Assembly: GCA_017448795.1 (NCBI GenBank)
Contig: JAFSKV010000044.1
Coordinates: 1-41,317, forward strand
DNA: 41,317 nucleotides
Direction: 5' to 3'
Source: Synergistaceae bacterium
GTDB taxonomy: Bacteria > Synergistota > Synergistia > Synergistales > Aminobacteriaceae
Under the pieces are notes generated by a model. The model saw only the letters and a list, made by a program, of their open reading frames with translations, was not told where the DNA came from and did no database searches. The position numbers and the translations under genes were made by a program. This document shows, in pieces, positions 8,887 through 16,554 of this stretch. The stretch's first letter is position 1. Each line of letters begins with the position of its first letter.

Positions 8887-9338
8887 ATGAGCATACTCAC
8901 GAGGGCTGTAATACGCGAGAAAATCCAGCACGTGATGAGGGCCGCCGATGGTTACCGCTGTGTGAGGCTGGATATATATAAGCTGTCGACTCCGACAACA
9001 GGCGTTACGACGTGGAGATTCTGGTCAACCCTAAAGGATGTATTAGGTGAGGGCGAACCGATATACTTCATTGACCGCGTAATCATGAAGTCGGGAAAGC
9101 CCTTCAATGACGGCTCACATATAGTGTACGTGAACGCGTCGCATCAGGATTTCGGGACGGCACTGGGAAAGCTCATGCATGATTTCCACTGTGTGAAGTC
9201 AAAAGATATGACCGACCCGGTTTTTGCTAGGAAGGCGCGTGAGCTGAAAGGAGATTGGGAGTGAATACGCTTGAGCAAATCGCCGAGGCCTGCGGTTTAT
9301 CTCTCCAGCGTGTACAGGAACTCGCCTCACAAAACTAG
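8887..9338 (+). pseudogene. Decayed Rpn/PD-(D/E)XK family nuclease-transposase gene
   Basis: The reading frame from 8887 to 9264 (125 aa) ends with the C-terminal signature of Rpn-family proteins (PIYFIDRVI, GKPFNDGSHIVYVN, GKLMHDFHC). Its middle is broken. After VRLDIY (to about 8978) the family sequence continues in another frame as DSDNRRYDVEI (from about 8984), where the catalytic E-x-Q region would follow. It then returns to the first frame at KDVLGEGEP near 9035, with perhaps 70 family residues missing. The N-terminal part is also short. The last piece, 9261-9338 (MNTLEQIAEACGLSLQRVQ, a helix-turn-helix-like tail), is a separate frame overlapping the stop by GTGA with AAAGGAG in front. 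Active nuclease is very unlikely. Confidence 0.75.
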
Positions 9339-9350
9339 CCACGTTCACAC

Positions 9351-9385
9351 ACGGAAGGTCAGCGGATTCATTCCCTACCTTCCGT
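9351..9385. terminator. Bidirectional hairpin between convergent genes
   Basis: A perfect nine-base-pair inverted repeat (ACGGAAGGT / ACCTTCCGT) with a 17-base loop separates the Rpn remnant from the convergent LysR gene. It lacks a long T tract, so termination strength is uncertain. Confidence 0.5.
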
Positions 9386-9388
9386 ATT

Positions 9389-10366
9389 TCATCCCCCCAG
9401 CCTGCTCAGTCTCGCCAGCTTCTCCCCCCCAATAACCGCAAACTGTTCCTCCAGCAAATCAATAAACCTCCGGCAATGATGGTTCAGGTATCTCTGCTTG
9501 CTGTATATCACGTAGAGTTTCAATAGGACAGGCTCACCCCTGAAATACAGCGGAAATATGTTCACGTCATCCGAAATATGATAGTGCCAGCGCGCAAGAT
9601 TCATGTGGGACGTGAAGCACCCGGCTAATCCGGCGTTACACACAGGAGCCATTATCGTTGTGTACCCGGCCTTAAGGTAAACACGAGGCTCATACCCCGC
9701 ATCGTCAAAGCACCGCGCAATCCTCCGCCCCATCCTTCCACGCGGCGACACAATCAGGAACGGCAGCCGCGAAAAGTCCCCAAGGTCAGCCCCGTTTATC
9801 GCACGCTCGCGCAGAGAGTTCATATCATCCCCGTAATGACTGTAAAGCAGCCTGTCAGACACGCAGAAATACACAGGGTCTTCGTAGGTAGCTTTGACGT
9901 TCACCTTGAGCTTTCTTGCGTCAGTGTCAACAGTAACAGCAAAGTCAACCTGATTCTTCTGAACGAGGACTTCAGAGTCATCACTTGTCCTGTCTACTAG
10001 GTCAATTGTTACGTTGGGATATTCCGCCGAAAATTTTTCCAGCACATTGGGCAGGTAGTAGTTGAAGCGCGGTGAGCTTGCAGAAAGGGTGATCTCTCCT
10101 ATGTCGCTTTCCAGTGTGTCGACAAGCCGGGCCTTAAGGTTGATTTCTTCTTTGTGGACTGACTGGGCAAACCTGAGAACTTCTTTTCCCGCCCCCGTGA
10201 GCTGAAGTGTTGGGTAACGGTAGAAGAGCTTTGCGCCGTAATACGCCTCAAGCCGTGCGATGTGGTTGCTCAGTGTCTGCTGTGAGATGTGAAGTCTTCC
10301 TGCCGTCCTCGTAATGTGCAAGTCCCGTGCCGTCTCAGCAAAGTAATACAGGCTCTCAAGCTCCAT
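9389..10366 (-). CDS. LysR-family transcriptional regulator
   Basis: The 325-aa protein has an N-terminal winged helix-turn-helix (MELESLYYFAETARDLHITR, then AGRLHISQQTLSNHIARLE) and a periplasmic-binding-protein-like effector domain from about residue 90 (EITLSASSPRFNYYLPNVL). LysR proteins bind DNA as tetramers and respond to small metabolites. The frame is open 13 codons further upstream, but ATG at 10366 is preceded by GGGGGGAA at good spacing and begins the conserved domain. No divergently transcribed target lies next to it, so the regulon is unknown; the ABC operon and the catabolic block from 11936 are candidates. Confidence 0.9.
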   Translation of the reverse strand: MELESLYYFAETARDLHITRTAGRLHISQQTLSNHIARLEAYYGAKLFYRYPTLQLTGAGKEVLRFAQSVHKEEINLKARLVDTLESDIGEITLSASSPRFNYYLPNVLEKFSAEYPNVTIDLVDRTSDDSEVLVQKNQVDFAVTVDTDARKLKVNVKATYEDPVYFCVSDRLLYSHYGDDMNSLRERAINGADLGDFSRLPFLIVSPRGRMGRRIARCFDDAGYEPRVYLKAGYTTIMAPVCNAGLAGCFTSHMNLARWHYHISDDVNIFPLYFRGEPVLLKLYVIYSKQRYLNHHCRRFIDLLEEQFAVIGGEKLARLSRLGG

Positions 10367-10401
10367 GATGATTCCCCCCCGGAATTTTTGCTGACAGTAT
10401 A

Positions 10402-10662
10402 TCAAGATTCATGCTCACGTTTCAGCCTCATGCAGGACTCGCGGTTCATGGCGTAAAACTCCTCGCGTGTCATCTTGCGGCTGAAGAATATATCGTACAT
10501 GGCATCAATGTTGCAGATTACCGGGCGGGAGTCATAGATTGTGCATAAGTCATTATCGCGGTCGAGGTAGATGCATGTCCCTGTTCTGTCGTCGAAAGCC
10601 TCAAGCATCTTTATCCCGGAAATGTGCCTACAGCAGAGTCCGCAGCAGTCGCAATTGAACAT
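10402..10662 (-). CDS. YkgJ-family cysteine-cluster protein
   Basis: The 86-aa protein begins CDCCGLCC and later has RPVICNIDAMYD, matching the CxxCxxCC...C pattern of the YkgJ/UPF0153 family, thought to bind zinc or an Fe-S centre; the biochemical role is unknown. It is shorter than many members but has both halves of the motif. It ends 35 bases before the LysR start on the same strand, so the two may be co-transcribed. AAGGAGG lies 12 bases before the ATG. Confidence 0.75.
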   Translation of the reverse strand: MFNCDCCGLCCRHISGIKMLEAFDDRTGTCIYLDRDNDLCTIYDSRPVICNIDAMYDIFFSRKMTREEFYAMNRESCMRLKREHES

Positions 10663-10736
10663 GGCCGGATGATTCCTCCTTGCGTGGTATAGTTCTCATG
10701 TGCTAATACTACACTAACACAGAAATCATTTACCGT

Positions 10737-10973
10737 TTAGGTCTTAACTTTCTCGGAGGCCTTCACTAGGTCTGACTGGGTTACAATAGTAAGACGCTTC
10801 GACAGCAGAGAGTCCGACTCATCGAGGAACAACACAGCATCTTCACGTTCAGCCGCCATAGTCTTGCCCGTTCCCGGCGCACCGTAAAAGCTCATAGCCG
10901 ATACCGCGTTGAGGATCTTCCGCGTGATAGCTGAGGGATAATTTCTAGTAGTCGAACTCGCTGGGTTCATCAT
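10737..10973 (-). pseudogene. AAA+ ATPase remnant with an internal deletion
   Basis: The 78-codon frame contains a good Walker A (FYGAPGTGKTMAAE) followed at once by a Walker B (DAVLFLDESDSLLSKR). In AAA+ proteins these are normally 50-60 residues apart, so the intervening segment has been deleted, and everything after sensor 1 is missing. The product cannot be a working ATPase. It overlaps the end of another broken frame upstream (10945-11200). Confidence 0.7.
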
Positions 10974-11200
10974 GTGAGTCCTGCTTGGGTTTTGCTGACG
11001 GGGGGAGATTCTGAGGCCGGTAATCCGGGTTGAGCCTCTGATAGTTCAGGCGGACACCAACGGGGCAGGCGAATATTTCTGTGATTGCTGACGTGATTTC
11101 GGATTCATGGCCGGGACGTTTGGCGTTCTCCATGATGCAGACTGAAGCAGAGTCGCCCTCGAAAAACTCAATGTCAGAGCCGAGAAGGTCTGTTACTTCA
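10945..11200 (-). pseudogene. Broken reading frame of unknown origin upstream of the AAA remnant
   Basis: An open frame reads from about 11200 (VTDLLGSDIEFFEGDSASV) through NYQRLNPDYRPQNLPP to a stop at 10945. Its only ATG (11133) lies well inside and has no ribosome-binding site, so this is probably the tail of a gene whose start was lost or frame-shifted. The segment ITEIFACPVGVRL faintly recalls C-terminal domains of DNA polymerase III gamma/tau subunits; that is a guess. Confidence 0.35.
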
Positions 11201-11336
11201 GGGTCAGGCGTTGTACTCTCGCCTTTATCAGCTCAATATCATCCGTCATTTTTCCGCCTGATGTCGCCCCAATAATATGGGTGAATCCTCTCTCCCTTGC
11301 TTTCTTGAGGACTTCAGATGTGGCCAGTAACGACAT
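11193..11336 (-). CDS. Small hypothetical protein, 47 aa, possibly the start of a frameshifted gene
   Basis: ATG at 11336 is preceded by a strong GGAGGAAGG ribosome-binding site. The product begins MSLLATSEVLKKARERGF and stops at 11193, where the next frame (10945-11200) is already open. The two may therefore be halves of one gene split by a frameshift near 11210. No family recognised. Confidence 0.35.
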   Translation of the reverse strand: MSLLATSEVLKKARERGFTHIIGATSGGKMTDDIELIKARVQRLTLK

Positions 11337-11354
11337 TTTCCTTCCTCCATTCTT

Positions 11355-11549
11355 CTATGCGTAAATGCGGCCGCCTTCATGTACATCTGACGAAATTTCA
11401 TCGCCCTCAACTTCAAGATACCTGTTCCGCTTTATGTCCTTCAGCTTTACTTTGCGTGCGTTCCTGTTGACCGTGTCAATGATTGCCTCCTGAAAATCGT
11501 TGTTCCTCATTGCTTCGCGGAGTCTGCGCTTGTCAATTATGCCCTTCAC
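11355..11549 (-). CDS. Hypothetical fragment, 64 aa (GTG start), probably 3' part of a broken gene
   Basis: The basic product contains KRRLREAMRNNDFQEAIID and LKDIKRNRYLEVEGD. Its GTG overlaps the stop of a short frame reading RTVIDFGVEKYLVM, which itself continues in register from the end of the gene at 11577-11849. The three pieces look like one small gene (about 165 codons) disrupted twice by frame changes. No family assigned. Confidence 0.35.
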   Translation of the reverse strand: MKGIIDKRRLREAMRNNDFQEAIIDTVNRNARKVKLKDIKRNRYLEVEGDEISSDVHEGGRIYA

Positions 11550-11576
11550 ATGACGAGGTACTTCTCAACTCCGAAA

Positions 11577-11849
11577 TCAATAACCGTTCTGCATGAGTTC
11601 ATCACGAGCCGTTATCCAGTCCATGACCTCATCAAATGTGAATGTTGTTACCGTTGAAGCTTCACCGAAATTGCGCTTGAGGGTCTCTTCACTTTCCCTG
11701 AGCTTTCTTTCCTTCATACGAACCGCGAGCCTGTCCGCAACAGCACCAACAACCAGACCGCCCGCAAAAGTCCCTGCGAGTGTCATCAATCCGACTTCCA
11801 AATTATTCTTGTGGCCATGACAACACAGACTTGTGAAAATGACAAGCAT
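11577..11849 (-). CDS. Hypothetical protein with one membrane segment, probably 5' part of a broken gene
   Basis: The 90-codon frame may really start at the internal MTLAGTFAGGLVVGAVADR, which gives one glycine-rich membrane helix and then a charged region ending FDEVMDWITARDELMQNGY. Right at its stop, another frame continues with RTVIDFGVEKYLVM. No ribosome-binding site clearly marks the first codon. Function unknown; see the fragment at 11355-11549. Confidence 0.35.
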   Translation of the reverse strand: MLVIFTSLCCHGHKNNLEVGLMTLAGTFAGGLVVGAVADRLAVRMKERKLRESEETLKRNFGEASTVTTFTFDEVMDWITARDELMQNGY

Positions 11850-11856
11850 TCACGAT

Positions 11857-11885
11857 TTTACATTGTGAGGCCGCGAAAATATAAT
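11857..11885 (+). promoter_or_regulatory. Sigma-70-type promoter for the SLC13 transporter gene
   Basis: TTTACA (11857-11862), 17 bases, then TATAAT (11880-11885). The expected start gives a leader of about 45 bases before the ATG at 11936. Confidence 0.75.
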
Positions 11886-11935
11886 CTCACCATTCACACA
11901 AATCAACAAAATCCAACATAAAGAGGTGTCATCAC

Positions 11936-13189
11936 ATGAGCCAGATGGCTATAGCACTGCTCATCCTCGCAATAACTATCATCCTGTTCATCTGGGAGCC
12001 CGTCCCAATCCTCGTAACAGCAATAGGCGCGTCAATCGCTTATGCTTACGCCGGAATCATCCCAATCAAGGACATCTTCGCGGGCTACAACAGCACAACA
12101 ATAGTCCTCCTTGCCGGAATGATGATTGTCGGCTCATCACTCTTCCACACGGGAGTAACCGACATCATAGGCGCGAAAATGGTGAAGCTCACGGGCAAGA
12201 GCGAGCGCAATATCGTCCTTGCTACCCTCATAGTCTCGTGCGCGTTAAGCTCCGTATGCTCCAACATCGGAGTCATGACCGCAATGGCTCCCCTAGTTAC
12301 CGCAATGTGCCTCTCAGCAGGACACGGGCCTTCACGGACTCTCATGGCTCTTCTTTTCGGCGCACAGTTCGGCGGCTTCGTTACTCTTGTCGGAGTCGGG
12401 TCTAACGCATCGGCGGCTAATGCTATGGCTGACTTAGGGCTTACACCTTTCGGGTTCTTCGGGATTACTCCGTTCGGCTTGGGAGTGTGTGTGCTTGGGA
12501 CATTGTATTTCGCTTTCGTGGGAATGAAATTCATCCCTGATACAGGGTACATTCCAGAGTTCGCCAAAGCCGAGAAGAAACCCTTTGACCCCAAGAAGGC
12601 AACAATAGCATGTATCACAATGGCGGCTGTACTTGTCGTTATCGCAATGAGTCCCAAGAATATGCCCATGCATGTGGCGGCGGTTATAGGCTCTCTCGTC
12701 ATCATGGGGACTAAGTGCATGACCGTCCGCGAAGCTATCGAGGCTGTTGACTGGAACTGTATGCTGCTCGTAGGCTCACTCACCGCGATTTCTACGGGCG
12801 TGAAGAACTCAGGGGCCGGCGACGCTGTGGCGGGAATAATCCTCCAGATACTCGGCGACAACCCAAGCACCTTCATGATTACGACGGTGATGTTCCTTGC
12901 GGCGGCGTTGCTGACACAAGTCATGTCCAACATCCCAACAATAATGTTATTCATGCCCATCGGCGTATCAATCGCAAAAGCTATCAACGTCAGCCCATAC
13001 CCTATCTGCATGATAATCACACTTGCAGGCGCGGCATCATACGCGACTCCCTTCGCTGCCCCGCAAAACATGATGACTGTAGGCTGGACGAACTACAAAT
13101 TCACCGACTACCTCAAAATCGGCCTGCCCATGCTCCTTGTTACGTGGCTGGTAATCGTCGCAATCATCCCGGTGTACATGCCCTACTAA
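11936..13189 (+). CDS. SLC13/DASS-family (ArsB/NhaD-superfamily) anion transporter
   Basis: This 417-aa protein with about eleven membrane segments resembles Na+-coupled carboxylate/sulfate transporters of the ion-transporter superfamily. The inverted-repeat architecture shows in two helix-breaking motifs: ALSSVCSNIGVMTAMAPLV (about 103-121) and QVMSNIPTIMLFMPIGVSI in the second half. The SNx(V/P)T-type motifs normally bind Na+ and the carboxylate; here the first has SNIGV instead of SNTAT, so specificity may differ from the paralogue at 29544. AAAGAGGTG lies just upstream of the ATG. It opens the catabolic block and may bring in its substrate. Confidence 0.88.
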   Translation: MSQMAIALLILAITIILFIWEPVPILVTAIGASIAYAYAGIIPIKDIFAGYNSTTIVLLAGMMIVGSSLFHTGVTDIIGAKMVKLTGKSERNIVLATLIVSCALSSVCSNIGVMTAMAPLVTAMCLSAGHGPSRTLMALLFGAQFGGFVTLVGVGSNASAANAMADLGLTPFGFFGITPFGLGVCVLGTLYFAFVGMKFIPDTGYIPEFAKAEKKPFDPKKATIACITMAAVLVVIAMSPKNMPMHVAAVIGSLVIMGTKCMTVREAIEAVDWNCMLLVGSLTAISTGVKNSGAGDAVAGIILQILGDNPSTFMITTVMFLAAALLTQVMSNIPTIMLFMPIGVSIAKAINVSPYPICMIITLAGAASYATPFAAPQNMMTVGWTNYKFTDYLKIGLPMLLVTWLVIVAIIPVYMPY

Positions 13190-13190
13190 A

Positions 13191-13245
13191 AGCTAGTGGC
13201 TAGTGATTAGTGATTAGTGGCTAGTGATTAGTGGCTAGTGAACAG
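13191..13245. repeat. Heptanucleotide array after the SLC13 gene
   Basis: Right after the TAA, perfect heptamers alternate: AGTGGCT, AGTGATT, AGTGATT, AGTGGCT, AGTGATT, AGTGGCT, AGTGAAC. The first 19 bases from the stop codon are identical to those after the paralogous transporter at 30813. No hairpin with a T tract is present. Confidence 0.85.
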
Positions 13246-13266
13246 TAAAATGTGAAAGGTGAGCGC

Positions 13267-14076
13267 ATGAAAAACGTAATCGATATGCACGTTCACACAA
13301 GCCCTGACGTTGTAGCCCGGAAACTCAGCGACATTGAGCTTGCGGAAAGATTCAGGGATGCGGAATTCACTGGTGCGGTCATAAAGTGCCACTACTCAGA
13401 CACAGCACCAAGAGCCGCCCTCCTCAACGAACGCTACAAGGGCATGAAGTTTTTCGGCGGAATAACCCTCAACCGTCAGGCAGGAGGCATTAACCCCCAA
13501 GCAGTCGAGGCCAGCGCGAAAATGGGAGGCTGTTACGTCTGGTTTCCCACAATGGACGCTAGGCACTACCTGAATCACAGGAAGGCTGACGCAGCAAACG
13601 GTATCAGCATTCTTGATGATGAGGGCGGAATTATCCCGGAGGCTTTGAGGGTCTTGGAGACGGCGGGGAAGTACAACATGCTTGTTGGCACCGGGCATAT
13701 GAGCGCAGATGAAGGGATGGCGTTAGTCCGCGAAAACGTGAAGATAGGCTGCCGGATTGTCCTGACACACGCAGACAACCCCGCCGATTTCTACACCGTC
13801 CAGCAGCAGGAAGAAGCGGTAAGTATGGGGGCGGTTGTTGAACACAGCTACTTCACGATATACTACCAGCGTACCCCGATCGAATTAATGTGTGAGCAGA
13901 TACGCGCTGTAGGAGTGGAGAATGTATTTCTCTCGTCTGACTTGGGACAGCCGGCTTCCCCGTACCCTGACGAAGGGCTGAGAGATTTTGCGGAACTCAT
14001 CCGCGCAAACGGCTTCAGTGAGAGTGAAACCCGGTCAATGTTCCGGGACACCCCGGCGAGTCTGCTGGGAATATAG
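13267..14076 (+). CDS. DUF6282-type metal-dependent hydrolase (amidohydrolase/PHP-like)
   Basis: The 269-aa protein opens with IDMHVHTSPD, an HxH metal site at residues 8 and 10. It has further likely ligands in GTGHMS, LTHADNP and SSDLGQP near the expected ends of barrel strands, so a TIM-barrel hydrolase is likely. This matches proteins called DUF6282. An in-frame GTG at 13252 exists, but ATG at 13267 is correctly spaced from AAGGTGA. Context (transporters, a dehydrogenase and another amidohydrolase) suggests a step in organic acid or amide breakdown; the reaction is unknown. Confidence 0.75.
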   Translation: MKNVIDMHVHTSPDVVARKLSDIELAERFRDAEFTGAVIKCHYSDTAPRAALLNERYKGMKFFGGITLNRQAGGINPQAVEASAKMGGCYVWFPTMDARHYLNHRKADAANGISILDDEGGIIPEALRVLETAGKYNMLVGTGHMSADEGMALVRENVKIGCRIVLTHADNPADFYTVQQQEEAVSMGAVVEHSYFTIYYQRTPIELMCEQIRAVGVENVFLSSDLGQPASPYPDEGLRDFAELIRANGFSESETRSMFRDTPASLLGI

Positions 14077-14096
14077 ATACAGGAGGAATTATCGTT

Positions 14097-15008
14097 ATGT
14101 CGCTCAGGTTAGGATTTATCGGTTTCGGCGAGGCGGCCTACAACATGGGCAAAGGCCTCAAGGGCGAGGGCTTCGAGGACATCAAAGCCTATGATGTCGT
14201 CATGGACAGGGAAGGCCCGATGCGCGACACGGTGCTGAAACGCTGTGAGGACTCGAAAATCACGGCAGTCTTCTCCGCAAAGGAACTCGTGGAGAACAGC
14301 GACTTTGTTGTCATCGCAGTACCCGCAAGATTCACAGCGTCAACCGCTGACGGTCTCAGGCAATACGCAAGGGCAGGACAGCTTTTCGCCGACGTAACAA
14401 CCGCGCTCCCACCCGTCAAAGAAGCTCAGGCGAAGGCATATGCTGAACTCGGCGCGGATTACATCGACTCGGCAATGCTGGGCTCACTCATGGCACTCGG
14501 CCATAAAGTCCCAATCCTCGCTTCAGGCAAGGGCTGCAAGAAGTGGCACGACACAATGAACCCCTACAACATGAAGATTTCCCTCGTCAACCCTGACGAC
14601 CCCGACAACACCAAAGCAGGCGAGGCCTCAAAGATCAAGCTCGTCCGCTCGGTGTTCATGAAGGGCATCGAGGGACTCATTGTTGAGACATTGCTATTCG
14701 CCCGGAAATGCGGAGTCGAGGACTATATTCTGTCGTCAATCTCCAACTCAATGAACCGCGACAAGTTCGAGGATATTGCGCTGAGGATGGCCGGAGCTGA
14801 TCTCATTCACTCAGAGCGCAGGAGCTTCGAGGTCGGCGAGTCAATGGAACTCATGAAGGAAGTCGGTGTTGAGCCGCTCATGGCACAAGGCACAAAGGAC
14901 AGGTTAGCACGGACGGCGGCACTCGGTCTCAATGAGGAGCTTCACGGAATCGTTCCCAAAGAGTTCGGCAGGATTTATGCTCTCTGGGATGAGAAAAAGT
15001 ACAGCTAA
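14097..15008 (+). CDS. NAD(P)-dependent beta-hydroxyacid-type dehydrogenase with DUF1932 C-terminal domain
   Basis: This 303-aa protein has a Rossmann domain (LGFIGFGEAAYNMGKGL, nucleotide loop at residues 9-14) and a helical C-terminal domain of the DUF1932 type found in 6-phosphogluconate-dehydrogenase-like enzymes. YIDSAMLGS corresponds to the family substrate loop and GEASKIKLVRSVFMKGIEG to the lysine-containing catalytic helix. It probably oxidises a 3-hydroxyacid or reduces the matching semialdehyde. AGGAGG precedes the ATG, 20 bases after the hydrolase stop and 12 bases before tctC. Confidence 0.82.
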   Translation: MSLRLGFIGFGEAAYNMGKGLKGEGFEDIKAYDVVMDREGPMRDTVLKRCEDSKITAVFSAKELVENSDFVVIAVPARFTASTADGLRQYARAGQLFADVTTALPPVKEAQAKAYAELGADYIDSAMLGSLMALGHKVPILASGKGCKKWHDTMNPYNMKISLVNPDDPDNTKAGEASKIKLVRSVFMKGIEGLIVETLLFARKCGVEDYILSSISNSMNRDKFEDIALRMAGADLIHSERRSFEVGESMELMKEVGVEPLMAQGTKDRLARTAALGLNEELHGIVPKEFGRIYALWDEKKYS

Positions 15009-15020
15009 GGAGGATTTACC

Positions 15021-15995
15021 ATGAGGAAAGTATTTGCGTTCGCTCTCGTTGTCGTTATGGCTCTTGCGGGGTCATCGTTCGGTGCTGACTGGCCCGCGAA
15101 AACCGTCAATGTCGTTCTCCCTTACGGTGCAGGCGGAGACACTGATACATACTGCCGTCAGTTGTTCCAGAGAGTCAGCAAGGTTACAGGGCAGACTTTC
15201 GTGGTCATCAACCAGCAGGGAGGCTCAGGAATCGTTGCGGCTATGGATGTCATGAACAAGCCCAATGACGGCTATACTCTTCTGTTCAACCACACAGGCG
15301 CGGCACTCGTTCAGGAAGCTACAGGGATGGTTGATTTCTCGTACACAAAGGATTTCGAGAACTGCTGCACGGTTGCCATTGATGAGACGTATTCACTTGT
15401 AGCGATTTCACCAGAGGGCGAGTACAAGCAGTACAGCAAGGGCTGGAAGACTCTCGCGGACATGCTGGCCTACGCAAAAGAGAATCCCGGCAAGGTCAGG
15501 TATTCGACAGTCTTCGGGTCAACAACTGAGTATGTCGGGACAATGCTTGAGATGCAGGCGGGAGTCCAGTTCGACAACATCAACGTAGGGACTTCCGGCG
15601 GTGAGAGAATGGCGGCCATGTTAGGCGGTCAGGTTGATATTCTCGCGGCTAACTACATGCAGGTGAAGGACTACATCGAGAAGGGCGATCTTGTTTGCCT
15701 GGGCGTAATGTCGAAGCAGAGAGTCCCCGGAATCGATTACCCGACGTTCACGGAGCTGGGATATGACAAAGTAGTTACGGCGAAAAAGTACGAGGTCAAA
15801 TTCCCCAAAGGCACAGACAAGGCAATAGTCGACAAGCTCGCGGCAATCTGCAAGGATATAGTACTCGGCGACCAGTCATATGCTGACGTTCTGAAGGTCT
15901 ACTACGCACAGCCCCTCTACAGGGACGCGGAACAGATGAACCGTGAAGACCCGGAGGAAGTCAAGGAGCTTGAAGCGGGACTCGCCGCCGACTAG
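15021..15995 (+). CDS. tctC: Tripartite tricarboxylate transporter substrate-binding protein (TctC/Bug)
   Basis: The 324-aa protein has a signal peptide (MRKVFAFALVVVMALAG, cleavage near SSFGA) followed by the Bug-family start WPAKTVNVVLPYGAGGDTD, whose PYGAGG loop binds a carboxylate. Such proteins bind citrate, dicarboxylates, hydroxy acids or aromatic acids outside the membrane and hand them to TctAB; the ligand here is unknown. Two cysteines (NCCT) near residue 114 are unusual for the family and might form a disulfide. It is followed by a weak attenuator and then tctB. Confidence 0.9.
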   Translation: MRKVFAFALVVVMALAGSSFGADWPAKTVNVVLPYGAGGDTDTYCRQLFQRVSKVTGQTFVVINQQGGSGIVAAMDVMNKPNDGYTLLFNHTGAALVQEATGMVDFSYTKDFENCCTVAIDETYSLVAISPEGEYKQYSKGWKTLADMLAYAKENPGKVRYSTVFGSTTEYVGTMLEMQAGVQFDNINVGTSGGERMAAMLGGQVDILAANYMQVKDYIEKGDLVCLGVMSKQRVPGIDYPTFTELGYDKVVTAKKYEVKFPKGTDKAIVDKLAAICKDIVLGDQSYADVLKVYYAQPLYRDAEQMNREDPEEVKELEAGLAAD

Positions 15996-16013
15996 TCCAA
16001 GGATGAAGGAATT

Positions 16014-16049
16014 TCCGCCTGACAATGTGAGAGTTGCGGGCGGATTTTT
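16014..16049 (+). terminator. Weak attenuator between tctC and tctB
   Basis: TCCGCC pairs with GGCGGA across a 19-base loop and is followed by five T. As in the ABC operon, partial termination just after the binding-protein gene would raise its level over the membrane subunits. Confidence 0.5.
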
Positions 16050-16071
16050 GTTACAAGGAGGGAAAATCTCA

Positions 16072-16542
16072 ATGACCAACAAGACACGCGATATTCTCTG
16101 CTCAATCATAGTGCTTGCGTTTGGCGCGGCCATGATCTACTTCGTGAAGGACGTTCGCAGGGTCATACGCTCGGATGTGGGCTCTGCGTTCGTCCCGACA
16201 CTGATAGGCTGGTGCATAGTCGCAACAGGGGCGGCAAAGTTACTGTACTCAGTCTTCACCGGCCTCAAGGAAGAGAACAAGAAGATTGTCTTCGACCAAG
16301 ACTTCTTCGGCGGAATCGGGACAATCGTCCTCATGGTGCTGTACATGCTCGCGTTCCAGCCCGTCGGGTTCGTTGTGGCGAGCGCGGTGTACCTGTTCCT
16401 GCAGATGCTCCTGTTCAGCGAGAAGAGTAACAGGAAGATTCTGCTCTTTGCGGTGATAGCGGTGCTGTTGCCTCTTGCGGTTGACGCGCTGTTTGTGTTC
16501 GTGATAAAGATGCCGCTTCCTGTCGGCGTTTTCGGATTCTAG
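16072..16542 (+). CDS. tctB: Tripartite tricarboxylate transporter small membrane subunit (TctB)
   Basis: The 156-aa protein has four hydrophobic helices and the TctB layout: MTNKTRDILCSIIVLAFGAAM start, GSAFVPTLIGWCIVATGAAKL second helix, long loop, then two closing helices. The frame is open further upstream, but ATG at 16072 follows AAGGAGGG with good spacing, and the upstream codons would run through the tctC stop. It forms the membrane complex with TctA. Confidence 0.85.
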   Translation: MTNKTRDILCSIIVLAFGAAMIYFVKDVRRVIRSDVGSAFVPTLIGWCIVATGAAKLLYSVFTGLKEENKKIVFDQDFFGGIGTIVLMVLYMLAFQPVGFVVASAVYLFLQMLLFSEKSNRKILLFAVIAVLLPLAVDALFVFVIKMPLPVGVFGF

Positions 16543-16554
16543 GGGGTGGACTTC

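Noticed and set aside
8127-8900. A 257-codon minus-strand frame opposite the second permease and the small membrane protein
   Set aside because: Shadow frame: low-complexity His/Arg/Gln composition and no start signal; both plus-strand genes beneath it are coherent.
12085-13071. A 328-codon minus-strand frame opposite the SLC13 gene
   Set aside because: It is a complement-strand shadow of a well-supported transporter gene, without a ribosome-binding site or recognisable domain.
15943-16071. Longer N-terminus for TctB
   Set aside because: It would run through the end of tctC and an attenuator; ATG 16072 has a good ribosome-binding site and matches the family start.
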